A DNA stretch of 64,000 bases from Taenia hydatigena (GCA_036345935.2 JADWOT020000002.1:7142140-7206139), one strand, 5' to 3'. Numbered from the stretch's first letter, positions 1 through 11,446 are shown. Notes: generated from the letters alone by a model not told the origin. Numbers and translations are program-made.

Positions 1-379
1 GCATATGGCTGAGATCGAAGATGAAAACCTTGTAAAGTGACAAATGAAGAGGAGGCGGATGGGGTCGGATTGAGTGTCCCTGGATAGGTAGCTTCCACAG
101 AGTGAACTGTGGATCACGTTCTGTGTCGAGACGGCACTGCCTACAAGATGGCCACCGAGGTGACCACAAGCAATGCCACGAAGTAAACAAACGAAAGCTG
201 AGCGCATTAGAGGTGGAGAAAGCAATGAAAATCTTGCGTTAAATATATCGCCGATGAATATTGGATGGTGAGCTTGTCAGCTGAGAGGACGTAGGCAAGC
301 TAATTTGAAAAATAAGCAAAGTAACTAGCTGCAGCAGGAGGAAAGGGAGACGTAAAAAAATATGATTTTATTGAGCTGG

Positions 380-1130
380 GAGTATTATATAAACTGAAAA
401 TACAGGAACTTGTTTAATAGACGTTTGGTTCTCACCAAAGTGGAATAAAAGGAACGAGATTTGGCAGCTGGTTGACGGTATATTATATTGGGTGTTGGAC
501 GAAATGGGAAGAAGAGACAACCATGTAGGCATATATGCATTAGCGTATTTATGGTTCAAAAATAACAGTAGCAGTGGTAGGATTCTAGAAGGGAAGTGAT
601 AAATTGGAAACATATGTATGTCACACATGTGACGACAAGATAGAACACGCAGATTATGAGGCGAACCAGCATCATTATGGGAGAAAAGCAACTGCTTTTG
701 CAGGTAGTTGCTTGATCTGTTGAGCAATTTAACTTCAGCTAGAAAAATTAGAAGTGGATAAAATGAATGAATGAATGAATGTGCGATTGAACGAAGGAGG
801 GCAAGAAGGGATTTTGCTAACAGCCTATAAGTGGTGGTGATGGTTACGATTGGAGAGGTGATTTGAGTTAGGGTGACTAAATTAGCACTCTGTAGGTGCA
901 TGCGGATGAGTGGGTGGATGGAGGATGGAAGGGAGGGAACGGCAATAGTACAACGGAACCTACTGCTAATACTACTACTTGCAGAAGGGAGAAATGAAGA
1001 AGCAGGAGTGAAATTTGTCTAAGATATGCATACAGAAGGAGTGAATGTGGAAAGAAGGCAAATAAAGCGAGATAATTGGAAGTGTAAGTAGAAAAGTTTA
1101 GGTAGGCACGTGAGATGAGCGGGTGGGACC
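380..1130 (-). repeat. Strand-skewed dispersed repeat, copy A
   Basis: The plus strand is strongly purine-rich, with GAATG and GGATGG runs. A 177-residue reading frame opens on the minus strand (368-901) but is low-complexity Leu/Ser/Thr/Phe, as expected from pyrimidine-rich sequence without stops. Related frames beginning Met-His-Leu and followed by Ser/Thr-rich text recur at 4695-4886, 14601-14972 and 15145-15372. The segment 520-780 also resembles 62.4-62.9 kb read on the other strand. I read this as a decayed repeat family with a shared core, not as a protein gene. A repetitive non-coding transcript is possible. Confidence 0.55.
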
Positions 1131-3180
1131 TAATCGACTTCTACCCATTGGACAAGAACTGTGAATTATGCCATGCTAAGATGACAGCTTTGTTTGGAAG
1201 AATTGAAGTCAGCTCACTTAAAGACAGATTAAAAATAACAGGCTTTTGAAATCCTCAGCTAGCCTTTAACTTAAAATAACAGATGCTTCCTAACATGGAT
1301 CCCATGGAAGGCCTTGGTTTAAGATGGAATGTCTTGATGGTGTATAGAGTATGAGGCAGCTTCATGAGGTCCAGTTGTGGTCTTAAATGGAATCACTTAT
1401 TAAGTTTAAATTGTGCTTGCTAAGGTTTCCAAAGCAGGGGTAATGGCCGCATGGAGTTTGTGATTGTGCTGGATTAAGGGTTATCTCCGGGCTGTCAATT
1501 CTGCGATTATTTGCACCATAGGGTTGATGCGCTTTGTGATGTACGTGACCGATGCATTAAAACCTTTTGTAGAAGAGATGACGCCTGCGTTCAGATTGCA
1601 CTCCATTCCACAGGGAATTGTGGAGCGCACAAATATTGCGGAATGATGGTGGCGATGAGCTGGGAACGCGAATTGAATCAAATCATTACTTGAACGATTT
1701 CAGTGTGAAGCTGCTATGATTAAGTACGATAAAAGATTAGCGCGTTTTTTAGAGAAATTTTTTAGAATAATTTATATTTAGAGTTTAGGTGAGAAAAGAA
1801 CTGAGATATAGAGTTAAGCTCTAGGCTTAATTCTCGAGGCAATCTCCGGCTTCAGTCATGCTTCAATGCTCTGTTTGTTTGATGAATACTCGGAAGGCTT
1901 CGGTGTGGAACAATTCTTCTTTAGCACTTCTGAAATATTCCATGGCAGTCTAACTCAGCGACTTCTAGTAGCCTCGATGCTTGGCGCAGCCAACTTTCCA
2001 ACCCTGCAAACGATTGTTCTTTTACCCACTAAATTTTAATTCGCATTGCACTAGTTATGCATCCTCTCACCTGCAGACTTACGATTGTCTTTGGATGTTC
2101 CGAAAAGACATTTAATTCTTTTGTACGCATCTGTGACAAGCGCTATTAATGGTCACACGCACTAGTTCTTCAATGGCTACCAATGTTCCGTGTGGTGTTG
2201 ATACTAAGAGATCAAACTGTGACACCACTAATCAAAGTGAGTGCGACGTTGAGGGATATTCGATAGAGGCTACATTTATTTGTGTCACCTTAGGTCCACG
2301 AAATAGCGATAAACGTGTCAGCAGATGCGTCATCCTTTCTTTAACTATAAACGTTTGTTCATCACCAAAGAGACGATTTGTGGACATTTGAGTTTCCCTT
2401 AAATTTCGACCACGCACTTTTGTTACTGCTGCAACGCTGCTACTCTTTTTGTGCATTCCTTGGCAGGGCATGCCTCCCAATTAATTATCCACGACCCCTT
2501 CATCCGTTTTGCTTCATTTTCTAAAAGTCTGTAACATTGATGTGCATCGCATGAGTCCGGCTGCTTCTGACTTGAAATCTTGATTAAGTGCGAACAAGAC
2601 CATGATTATCTGGGAGCAGGTTGCCGCTTACGTCTGAAGGTTTTGCCCTTATCCCACCTGCTTTGACTAGTCTAAATTCACACTTATTTCATGCATCAGC
2701 CGACACGTTGTTAAGCATTTTGAATTCCTTCTTTGGAGGATAATCTTGCTATCTCTCTCGAGATTAGAGTTGGTCAAATGGTCGACTTAAACGATGCATT
2801 AGCACCTTTTATTATTATCAGGCACAACATGCCCTTCTTTACGCACTAGCAGTAGACTTTCTAGTTGCTTTAAAAAAAAGGATAATCAAGGGTAAAATGC
2901 TTTTTTTGAAGAGGATTTTGATAGGAGGGGTAGAAAATATTGACTCGTGACAGAAAAGCAATTGAATCCTAACCAGCACAATGCACCGCCTTGCAAAGGG
3001 AGAGAGTGATTACAGTAAACGCTGTAAGGAGGTAGGCGTTGCGCAAACCCACCGGGTATGGGTGGACATTTGAGACAGCCTCCGGGTAGACAGATGGCTC
3101 GCTACGCTGCCAAAGGTTGACGGTGGTTACGGAATGTTATGCACTACGCATGCTACCGATAGTGACTGCGCGCTACGACG
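1131..3180. other. No supported gene
   Basis: No frame here has convincing domains or splice structure. A minus-strand frame at 2232-2480 has a fairly protein-like composition but no recognisable family and no clear partner exons. A motif of about 45 bases at 2828-2872 (CTTCTTTACGCACTAG, then TAGT/CT-rich sequence) recurs at 5147-5190, so part of the stretch is dispersed repeat. Confidence 0.4.
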
Positions 3181-3189
3181 TTGAAGACA

Positions 3190-3660
3190 ACTGCAGCGGA
3201 TCAAACTCCCCTGTCAAATTTCACTAGAATGGTATTAGGGAGAGGCCAACTTATGTGCAAGATTGTTGAGAGTACTCCCAATTGCGTAAATTGCAGCAAT
3301 TCATGCATCGGCCTTGTTTTTCGAAGTCAAACATCCAATATGTGCCTCAGCAGGAAAAAAACCTTTTTAACTTGGTTTACTGCTGCTATGACAATAATGT
3401 TCAATAATGAATCTTCCTCCACTAAGTGCAGCGCATTTTCTTCACAGAAAGACGTCACCTATTTGAGCCATTGGCGCTAATGTGTTGAAGTCGCGGCAAA
3501 GAACAATAGCGGCTCGATTATCTATATTCGAATTAGCTCCAAACAATGAAAGTTTGGAATTGAGTTTGACGAAAGTTAGCAAGACCCGAAGCTCCTGTGT
3601 CCAATATCACTAGAAGGGTATCAGGGAGAAGCTAACTTATGTGCAAGGTTGTTGACAGTA
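3190..3660. repeat. Pair of ~75-base direct repeats
   Basis: The segment near 3197-3275 is repeated near 3588-3660. Both contain CACTAGAA, a stretch ending in AACTTATGTGCAAG, and then TTGTTGA. The 99-residue frame covering the first copy (3181-3480) is therefore probably repeat-derived; I recognise no domain in it. Confidence 0.5.
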
Positions 3661-3699
3661 CCGTCAGCTTTTAGCGTTTCTTGCGTTGGAGGAGTATGG

Positions 3700-3860
3700 G
3701 CTGTATCGATCCATCCGGCAGTAATTCAAGGCCTATTTTGAAGGGTGGATAAGCCTCTAATGAGCGCACAACTCAGCTTGATTAGTGTGACTGGTGCATC
3801 CAGTGTTTGATGTTTCCACCCCAGGTGGCGCCGCTACTCCCAACCACATGTAAAAAGTGG
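3700..3860 (+). repeat. Dispersed repeat fragment, inverted partner at 23.2-23.3 kb
   Basis: Contains CCGGCAGTAATTCAAGGC and, further on, GGCGCCGC. The same blocks in the same order are found on the opposite strand at 23190-23335. Intervening sequence is diverged but alignable by eye. Confidence 0.6.
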
Positions 3861-4689
3861 TATCGTGTTGAATGTTAGTCGGCTGGTTGAAGCAATAAAG
3901 TAGAGGTTTTTTTGAAAACTTCGGATATCAGTTTATGATATGGAATATGCTATATCATTTCCCATAATTTAGGTTGCATTTTGACTTAGCGGAGCCTCTG
4001 TAATCTAACTAACGAAGAGGGCAACTTAGTGCGTAGTTAATTTGCTTTAAATCATTACCTAGCGGTCTAGTGTAAGAACGATTTTTGAAATGAGTCAACT
4101 GCAAATTGCCCAATGTCTAACCACGCTGCAGCATTGGAACCCACTTAGGTGGCAACCATAATTGTCTGACTCGAATCACTTCAAGCATGGCATGCTGCCT
4201 GCGAGACAGATGCCTTTTATTCCCATACAAATTTTTGGATTAGCTTTCCTCCTCCTCCCCCCCCAAAATTAGTAGTCAGTTGCATATAATTCAGTCGGCA
4301 TTCAAACTCACCACACCATCGCCTCATGTATCCAAAACCTTGGTAAATGTGCAATAACCGACAAATGATACCTGAATGTGATAATTGTTGCTTGTGGTAA
4401 TTGTGGTGCACATAAAAAGCACTTCTTGCCTCTGCTTAAAAGATTGCATTACATGTGTCCCAATAGTGGTGGATGATATCCACGTAGTGCTGAGAATCTG
4501 TCAGATATTACTATTATCTAACGTCACCGAATCCACTCAATTTCAGTCAGACATGCGCATTCAAATGTCATTGCTCTTCTACGATTCTAGTGTAGAATAA
4601 GAATATGAATCACTTTATAGCGAAGCCTTTCTTATCATTACGCCTTATCAAAGACTGCATTCCTAAACCAAATTACATAATTTAGGACA

Positions 4690-5090
4690 AGCAATTACTG
4701 GCAGCTGTCCAATTTATTTAAATTCGAGTTCAGTAAAAAATAGAAGGGAAGTGAATAGAGTGAATGCACGAATGAGTGAAAGAGGGTGGGAGAGCCTCCA
4801 CTAAAGGCCACAAGTAGCGATGTTGGTGGTGGGATAGAAGAGGTAGTAGGGGTAGAAGGGCTATAACTTGCACTTCGTAAGTGCATGAGGATGCGCGATT
4901 AGGTCGGTGGGGGAGAGGAATGGCAAGGGTACTGAGAAGCCTACTACCCCTACTACCACTCGGATGGTGTCAGTATGAGAAGAGGCAGGTATAATGAAGA
5001 AGAATGAAAGGATGAGATTAAGTAATCAAAATAAGAACTTGAGTAACAAATATGTAGAGTGATGTGCGAATGTAAAGGAGTTGGGGCTTT
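4690..5090 (-). repeat. Strand-skewed dispersed repeat, copy B
   Basis: Resembles copy A (380-1130). It has GAATG-rich sequence, a run of GGTGGG and GTAGTAGGGG, a core with CTTGCACTTCGTAAGTGCATG, and then CTACTACCCCTACTACCACT. A short minus-strand frame (4695-4886) starts Met-His-Leu-Arg-Ser, matching the start of the minus frame in copy A. Nothing suggests a functional protein. Confidence 0.55.
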
Positions 5091-5836
5091 CCAGAATAAA
5101 TAAATGGGGTGACTTTTCGTTCTTTATTGTCATTTACTACAAGGTCTTCTTTACGCACTAGTCGTAGTCTTCCTGGTAGTGCCAAACAAAAGGATGTTCA
5201 CAAATTGGAGGCAGTTCTACTCTTCCTTTCTTCGTGAATTTGATCCTTCGGAAGCAAATATGAGGCTGAATGGTTAAAGAAGGAGAGACTGGTTCACTGG
5301 TAACCACTGCATCAGCATTTACAAAAAATTTAGGGGTAATTATAAGTCTATTGGTGAGAGGTCGCATAACTACCACATTACGAGTTAGCCGTTAACGGAA
5401 AAAACAGTCAGTGAATAGTTCCAGATTTTTGACAAATTATTCAAAGCCGATGACCTCCGAGCATTCGTCAACCAAATAGAGAACCAGCGCAAAACCTGAT
5501 CCGGTTTCAACTCTAATGTTTTGGTTCTTTCCTCACGGAAACTCAAATAATTGGTTATTCTAGAATGATGTTTGCATAAATCAAGCCCACCTTCTTGTCA
5601 TAATAGGCAGTAACAACCCCATGCTGCACATGTGGCATAATTTTTAATTGCATTTTGATAGTGGATGCCCTTCACCCATCTGTCAGACTGTCACCTACCT
5701 GCCTACTTACTAGCGTTCCTCATATTTTCAAGTGTCACAGGGAACACCCCCATTGTCAAGTGTTGTAGCAGGTACTTGCGATAGAAGGAATGACCAACGG
5801 AAGAGGCATGAGGTGAATTAGGGCTTTGCGCTTTCT

Positions 5837-6393
5837 TCACGTGGCAAGCAACCTGCTCAGACCATCTTCAGCTTCAATAAGCCTTGTCAGCCAGTTGCGC
5901 ATCCTGTTAAACATAGGCTTGGAGGATTTTGGAAGCGTCAGAATTACGATCGCCTCTTCCGCGAAGTCCAAACATGATGCACCTATGATTGTAATGCGAT
6001 CATTTACAAAATTGAGGAAAAATATTGGCTTTGATGCCCAGTCGGCCGCATTTTTTGAGAAGATGGCAATACAATTTCTTCGGCTCACACCTTGGGCACA
6101 ATTGCTTCTGATCACCAATTTGACAATAGTGCCGGGTGACAATGAGTAGCATTGCCGATGACGACGTTTGACGCATAAAAGTCGTCTGAAATCGCTTTAA
6201 TTAACTGCGTTTGGTGTGGGTGGACAGTGTGCTTCAGTTTAGCAATTGATTTTATAAAATCGTGCTGCAGAGAGCTTCCCAAGCTGTCTAATTCTTTACT
6301 ACAGGGCTGAATCGATGTGTTTGGACTCTTCGCCACAGTTTCATGGACTGCATCGATGCTTTCTGTTGGGGACGACCAGCGTGAGGAAAGCCA
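5837..6393 (-). pseudogene. Unrecognised terminal coding exon with a one-base frame break
   Basis: On the minus strand an AG acceptor after a T-rich stretch (TTATTTATTTAG) leads at 6393 into an open frame to about 6140. A second open frame, offset by one base, then continues to a TGA at 5839-5837. The join around 6134-6150 reads naturally as one protein if a single base has been lost in CATTGTCACC. The upstream part is Ser/Thr/His-containing. The downstream part alternates hydrophobic and charged segments (for example IAIFSKNAADW, RITIIGASCLDF, MFNRMRNWLTRLIEAED). I do not recognise the family. The break may be a sequencing error, a true pseudogene lesion or a very short missed intron. It lies 3' of the E2 gene on the same strand, but the E2 model already ends in a stop. 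Confidence 0.4.
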
Positions 6394-6439
6394 CTAAATA
6401 AATAAGCCTTCCCAGCCTCTTAAATGGCGATCGGCGTTG

Positions 6440-6725
6440 ATTGTGTTAGTGATCAATATGGGGTCAAGATCAAGCGAATGCGAGGGACTGTGAAGCGATC
6501 TGTGTCTCCGCCACATCTCATTGGCTACCCCGCTCCTACGCACGCAGCCCAATTTCGTGTGCGCTCCTTCGTCCCGTCAATCAAGCAAGGCGGTCGTGTG
6601 ACTCTCTGTCTGCTAATCAATCTGACAGGAGTAACCAAACTGCTTCGAAATTTTCGTGAATACTATTCGCCTATGTTGGAGTTTCACTGCTCTTTTGCTG
6701 TTCTTACGATGCTTGACTAACTGGT
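6440..6725 (+). repeat. Dispersed repeat fragment related to 24.2-24.4 and 27.0-27.1 kb
   Basis: Shares the ordered blocks CACATCTCATTGGC, ACGCACGCA, the CGTTC/TCGTC stretch, CTGTCTGCTAATCAATCTG and a GAGTAACCAAACTGC-like block with 24225-24390 and 26985-27110. The 98-residue plus frame over it has no recognisable domain and is treated as a chance frame in the repeat. Confidence 0.6.
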
Positions 6726-6948
6726 TAAAATTCTTCTCATCTAAAGGCGCGCAGCGAGATGTGGATTAAGTTTCCACTGATTTGCCGTGAATCAGCCATA
6801 GGATAAGCGAAGGATGAAATCGTGACATACCAAGTGTCGCATAGCACTCCATTCTTGAAATCCACGCTATCCAGTTGGTGACCAGACCCATAACGGCAAG
6901 AAAACGCAGGAGGATAGGCGAAGGATAGGCACCGTCCTCCACTTTGTA

Positions 6949-9900
6949 TTATTCGCTTCCCAAACGCTCTTCCATGACGGGAATGGGCACGTGGTAGAAG
7001 GGCGAGGGAGCGTCGAGCGGCGTCATCCAGAGAACACCACTGAGCCGAGGTCTTGGTAATGCGCTGTGGCGCATCAGATTGAGCAAAGGCGACAGCGGAA
7101 ACAATGCCTATTTCCATATACAATTAGAAACTGTCTGCTATGCATGCATTCTTGACTTGCACTTCCCACCATCACACCACATGCATTTTAACTAAACAAT
7201 GAACTACACACAGTAGTGAGATTAATATCAACTAATTTTACCTCAACATCTTTAAATAGCACCGAGCATGCAATCTATTTTGTGTAACTTAGAAAGCACA
7301 CGTTGCTTAATGAACTCAAGATTAGTACACACGCCCTAGAAGAATCACTGTGATCAGTTGACTTACCATGGGATCGAGAAGAACGAGATTTGACATGCCT
7401 TGATTCCTTGAGCAAAAGCAACAAATGTCCGACAGCATTCGACCCGAGCTGGCTCGCCATGGTGGAATTAGGATACCCGTCATTGAAAGGTCAATGTCTT
7501 GCTGCGGAGCAAATCGTATGGACCATCGAGTCCCACGAACAAACCACCTCCAATTCGAATCTAGGCCTACGTTAATTAACCTTCTTATCCAGTCGTATTC
7601 TCGTCTGCATTCCATGCAAGCTGTCATTGATGGATAAGGCACACGAACGTCCTTGTAAGTTGGCGATGAAACGGATAGAGGCGGTTGTTTACTTGCATTA
7701 TTAGGCTTACTGACAATGCCATCATATTCTTCGCTAGATGAGGCTTCACTATACGAAGACAAGCTAGCAACCAGCTTGGCGATTTCATCTTGACCATCCG
7801 ATTTCGGTGACGGCGTATGCACCGTATCAACGCCTTCGTGAACCGAAGAGCAGGAATCAGAGAGCCAAGTACTGCATTTGCTTCCACTACCGCCGTCACC
7901 GTCCTCATCCAGAGGACATGTAGAGCACTCCCTTTGTCGGTCACTTTCGAATAAAAGACCATCAAGCAGAGTTTTTGTGCCTTTACTATCCGGCGTTGAC
8001 CATGAACAATAGTCTGCAGTCAGTGATGGCCTACCCGATTCCTCACTTTCAAACATCCTGCTTAAGTAAAGAGGAGAACTGTAGCTTGTGCGCGATTGAT
8101 ATGAACTTGCTGAACACTCAACAAATGCATAGCATGGACAGTTGCTGGACGTCTGCCTCGACTCTGGGTGAGACTGATCCTCACGCAAGACATTTCCGAT
8201 GAAGAGGGTGTTATAATGATCACCTAGTTCATTACGATGGTGGTCAGCTCCCAAGTATTCCATAAAGTAGTAAATGGTACAAGCATCTGCGTTCTGGTTA
8301 CAGCGAGGATGCCAGATAACAACGCGCTGTGATTTCAAGTTGAGGGGAAAGTCGAATGTTACATAAGGGCCAGAAGTGCTTTCACGTTCGGAATCAAGCG
8401 AATAGCGTATCTTTGCAACTGATGAAAGGGTATCAGATGTGGTATCGGAGAGCGCATTGAGTCCCTTAATGGTACAATCCTAAGGCAATAACAATATTAG
8501 TAACAAGTTCCACCGACCATTAAACGAATATACTTCGCACTGTGAGTTGCTTGACTAACCTCGCCTTCTTGGTTGGCAGTACTAGCAGGAGCATCAATCT
8601 CATCACCATCTCTCTGATCGAAATCGTTCGTTGTATCCATCGCATCGTGCAACCCCTCCAGCTTCTCCTCTTCGGTAGGTAGACAATCGTTATCGCAAGC
8701 CCACTCGAGCCACGCGGTATTTGGTGGGAAGCGACGTCCTCTGACTGGAAGACCAGCTAGCACACGCATCGTCATTGTGGATAGCCGTGCAGGATCATCC
8801 AGCACACCGAAAAAGTTGTTTGGTGAATCGAAGGCGGGGTGATCAATGAGATAGAGCACCGCTTTCACCAATTCTAGCAGGTTGTAACAGCTGTGTGCCA
8901 GGCAAGCCAAACAGATAATTAAACCATAAGACACAATCGAGTCCCTTCTTTCGACCCAAAATTTTGACTGTAACTAAACTTTCAAACCCTACGTCTGTGC
9001 CATGGAGTCAAACTTCACAAACTGAAATAATTAAATATTCCGTTTCCAGTGCTTGCATCATAAAATATTTGGATTTTTCGCAAAACGCGCTGACCATTAC
9101 TCTTAAACATTGTTTGCATGAATTTTAATACACATAACTTCGCTCACCTATTCCAGTGGTCAAGAAGGCTTAAACATATGGAACCATCTGACGGATCGAT
9201 GGTGGAATGAAATATGGGTGAGTCGAACGACACCTCAGGCCTGATCTTGGGATATCCTAAGCAACACTTGATCTGAAATTAAACACTTTTCATTCAAAGT
9301 GCGCTCTGTGCTATGACGATGGCGAAGTTATCAAAATATCTCTGATGACATGCGAAGTGCCGACAATGTCTAACCTCATTTGCGTGTTTCAAGCATTCCA
9401 CAAGGTCATTTGCGGTCTGCATTGTTCAAATAAAAGATTTAAGCCTTATCAACTACCTTCTACCAAACATAAGCAATCACAGAAATTGAACGCAATCCGC
9501 GTAAAGTCAAGTACTGTCAAACTGGTGAGGAAATTTACAGTTAACTGAAAGTCCGCATGCGCGTTGTAGCCGGATTTGGGACGCAGTGAAACCTTAACCG
9601 TGTTCGCGTCGATTCCGATGATGGATGCTTGGCCATCGGCGGAGGCATCAATTGTTCTGCAGAGCTGCTGCACGTCCTCGCAAATGTATGCTGAGGTGCT
9701 GGAGGTGTCATCCGGGAGGCTTTAATGAAACGGGTCATCTTAATTGCGCCATTACTAATAATCCTTCATGAATAGGAATAATGAAATCAATCGCTTAGTT
9801 GTAAAGTAAAACAGGAGTAGAGGAATAAAGCAGAGGACGTTCGAACATTTAAATGCAAAATGAGCTGTGCACAGAGTACTTACAGTGTTTTTCACTCAGT

Positions 9901-10022
9901 GCCGCAAAAGTCACAAACGCATTAAAGAAATATTAGAGTTTGAAGCGCCTGGACCCATGTAGCGATGAGACTTCCAGTTCACAACGAGCCAATCGGCATT
10001 CAGCGACACTTGGTTTCGTCAT
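6949..10022 (-). CDS. Divergent ubiquitin-conjugating (E2/UBC-fold) protein, six exons
   Basis: Exons on the minus strand: 10022-9955, 9719-9539, 9272-9148, 8890-8560, 8479-7367 and 7107-6949. Their lengths sum to 1977 bases, or 658 residues plus stop, with all phases matching. The UBC domain fills the first three and a half exons: an N-terminal helix (ECRLARCELEVSSL), beta strands (NTVKVSLRPKSGYNAHADFQL), then YPKIRPEVSF and FHSTID-PSDGSICLSLLDHW. Cys116 is the likely active cysteine. Next comes a C-terminal helix (LLELVKAVLYLIDHPAFDSP). The usual HPN triplet reads HST, so the conserved Asn is missing. A long Ser/Asp/Glu-rich extension of about 430 residues follows, mostly in one 1.1 kb exon; I recognise no domain in it. 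Role by family: ubiquitin or ubiquitin-like transfer in cytosol or nucleus, or an inactive variant. The exon 1 donor (GG|GTCCAG) and exon 6 are the weakest parts. Confidence 0.8.
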
Positions 10023-10444
10023 TCTGCTGCCATCCCTTAACATCGGTTGGCTTTTGCCAAAGTTTTGCGGAGCGGATTGTGAAACACCACTAAGGAATAC
10101 TGTTGCACCGAAAATTGCGCTACAAAATTTGAAAACCTTAAGCAATTTCACATGGCTGCATTGCTCTGTTATAATTTGCACTTTTCTTTCTCTTCAGTAA
10201 TCGCTGCTTAATAACTATCGGGCTCTTAAAACCAGCTAACCCAAGTTGCTCTTAATCTCGCTGAGCAGTTTTATTCTCAGCTAGTATGATTTAACTCGAC
10301 GAAAATAATGCACTTCTATTGTCAAAATAGGTCGTTATTTACATCGAGTCTAGCGCTTATCAAATAAGCAATCAATTATCTATTTAAACGACAATGTTTC
10401 GCATAAAAATTGCTTGCATTCCGTCTCATTGTCCCGCATATGTT

Positions 10445-10468
10445 ACACACACACACACACACACACAT
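10445..10468. repeat. (CA)n microsatellite
   Basis: An uninterrupted AC/CA dinucleotide run just outside the left arm of the large inverted repeat. It is followed by pyrimidine-rich sequence continuous in style with the arm. Confidence 0.95.
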
Positions 10469-11336
10469 TTTCTCACTTCGCCTTTTCCTCTTCACAACCA
10501 TACCACTGCTACCGTCAATTTAAGACCCATTCACTCCATCCAGCATTATTCATTCCATTTTTCCGCTCTTCTTCCTCCTCACCCATCTCACATCATCCCC
10601 GTTAACAAGGACAGACAATTGCCTTCCATACACCGCATTCCTCTCCTCTTCCTTTCATCCATTCAGCCGTCATCACAGACGTCTTATTTTCTCCCTTATT
10701 CCTCATACTTCTTTTATCTCAGACAAGTTAGCAAGAGCAGTTCTCGTTCGATGATGAGAAAAGAAAGGCGAGCAACAACGGCCTGGGTAGGGTCTACCTG
10801 CTCAGCTCCCTTTTCCATGCAAACTCTACCAACTACACTTCCTAGCATTTATCAGGATTCGCCTTTTCTTCCCTGCTTCCTGCTTTCTTTGCGCTTTGCT
10901 TGCACAAATTTAAGCTATTCTACCTTAATCCAACCCTTTCTTCCCTATCCTACCTGTCAACTCCCTTCTCCTACTTACGCCTTCTAAGTAGTCGTAGAAG
11001 TAGTGGCTGCCTCCCATTCAATTCCCCATCTTCTCCTCTCCATAACACCGTCCGCCACCGCCGACTAAGACAAACACTCGCCTTTCCTGAAATTCACCCT
11101 CTTCCTCTAATTCAGTCATCATGGCTGACGTCTCATTTCTCCTCTTCTTACTCCCCTTCTTCACCAACCGGATAACACGAAGAGTTGGCTGGCACGAACA
11201 GGTCATGTGGATAAGTGGGTAGCGAGAGCGTTCCACTCACCACCACCATCTCCCCTCCCTACTCAGTGTTTATCTGCTTGCTCCCCGTCCTGCTTACTCG
11301 CTCGCACCACACCCGATCCGTCCGTCAATCATTGGT

Positions 11337-11410
11337 CGGTCGACCGGTTGGCGGACGGTTGGATGGTTGGATGGATGAATAGATGGATGAATGTGGATGT
11401 GGATGAAGTA
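11337..11410 (+). repeat. Ten-base palindrome followed by GGTT/GGATG short tandem repeats
   Basis: CGGTCGACCG at 11337-11346 is a perfect palindrome and marks the switch from pyrimidine-rich to purine-rich plus strand. It is followed by imperfect repeats of GGTTGGATGG, GATGGATGAATA and GTGGATGTGG. The mirrored copy lies at about 21520-21593. Confidence 0.8.
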
Positions 11411-11428
11411 CGTGCGGGTGTGATAAAT

Positions 11429-11446
11429 TACCTGGTTGATCCTGCC
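11429..11446 (+). other. 18S rRNA 5'-end sequence (18 nt), left arm
   Basis: TACCTGGTTGATCCTGCC is the highly conserved first 18 nucleotides of eukaryotic small-subunit rRNA. The conserved continuation (AGTAGTCATATGC) is absent; the sequence runs on as GAAACACGCCATGG. This is therefore a truncated 5' end, not a functional rRNA gene. An 18-base exact match is not expected by chance in a window of this size. The upstream part of the arm might derive from ribosomal spacer or 5' external transcribed spacer, but I cannot confirm that. Confidence 0.85.

Noticed and set aside
10394..10987. 197-residue plus-strand frame across the (CA)n repeat and pyrimidine-rich sequence
   Set aside because: Low-complexity His/Thr/Ser/Pro/Phe composition from repeats. 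It crosses the outer boundary of the inverted repeat and the right-arm equivalent has a different start.
11429..11446. Functional ribosomal RNA gene
   Set aside because: Only the first 18 bases of 18S are present; the conserved continuation is missing and no 5.8S or 28S sequence follows.
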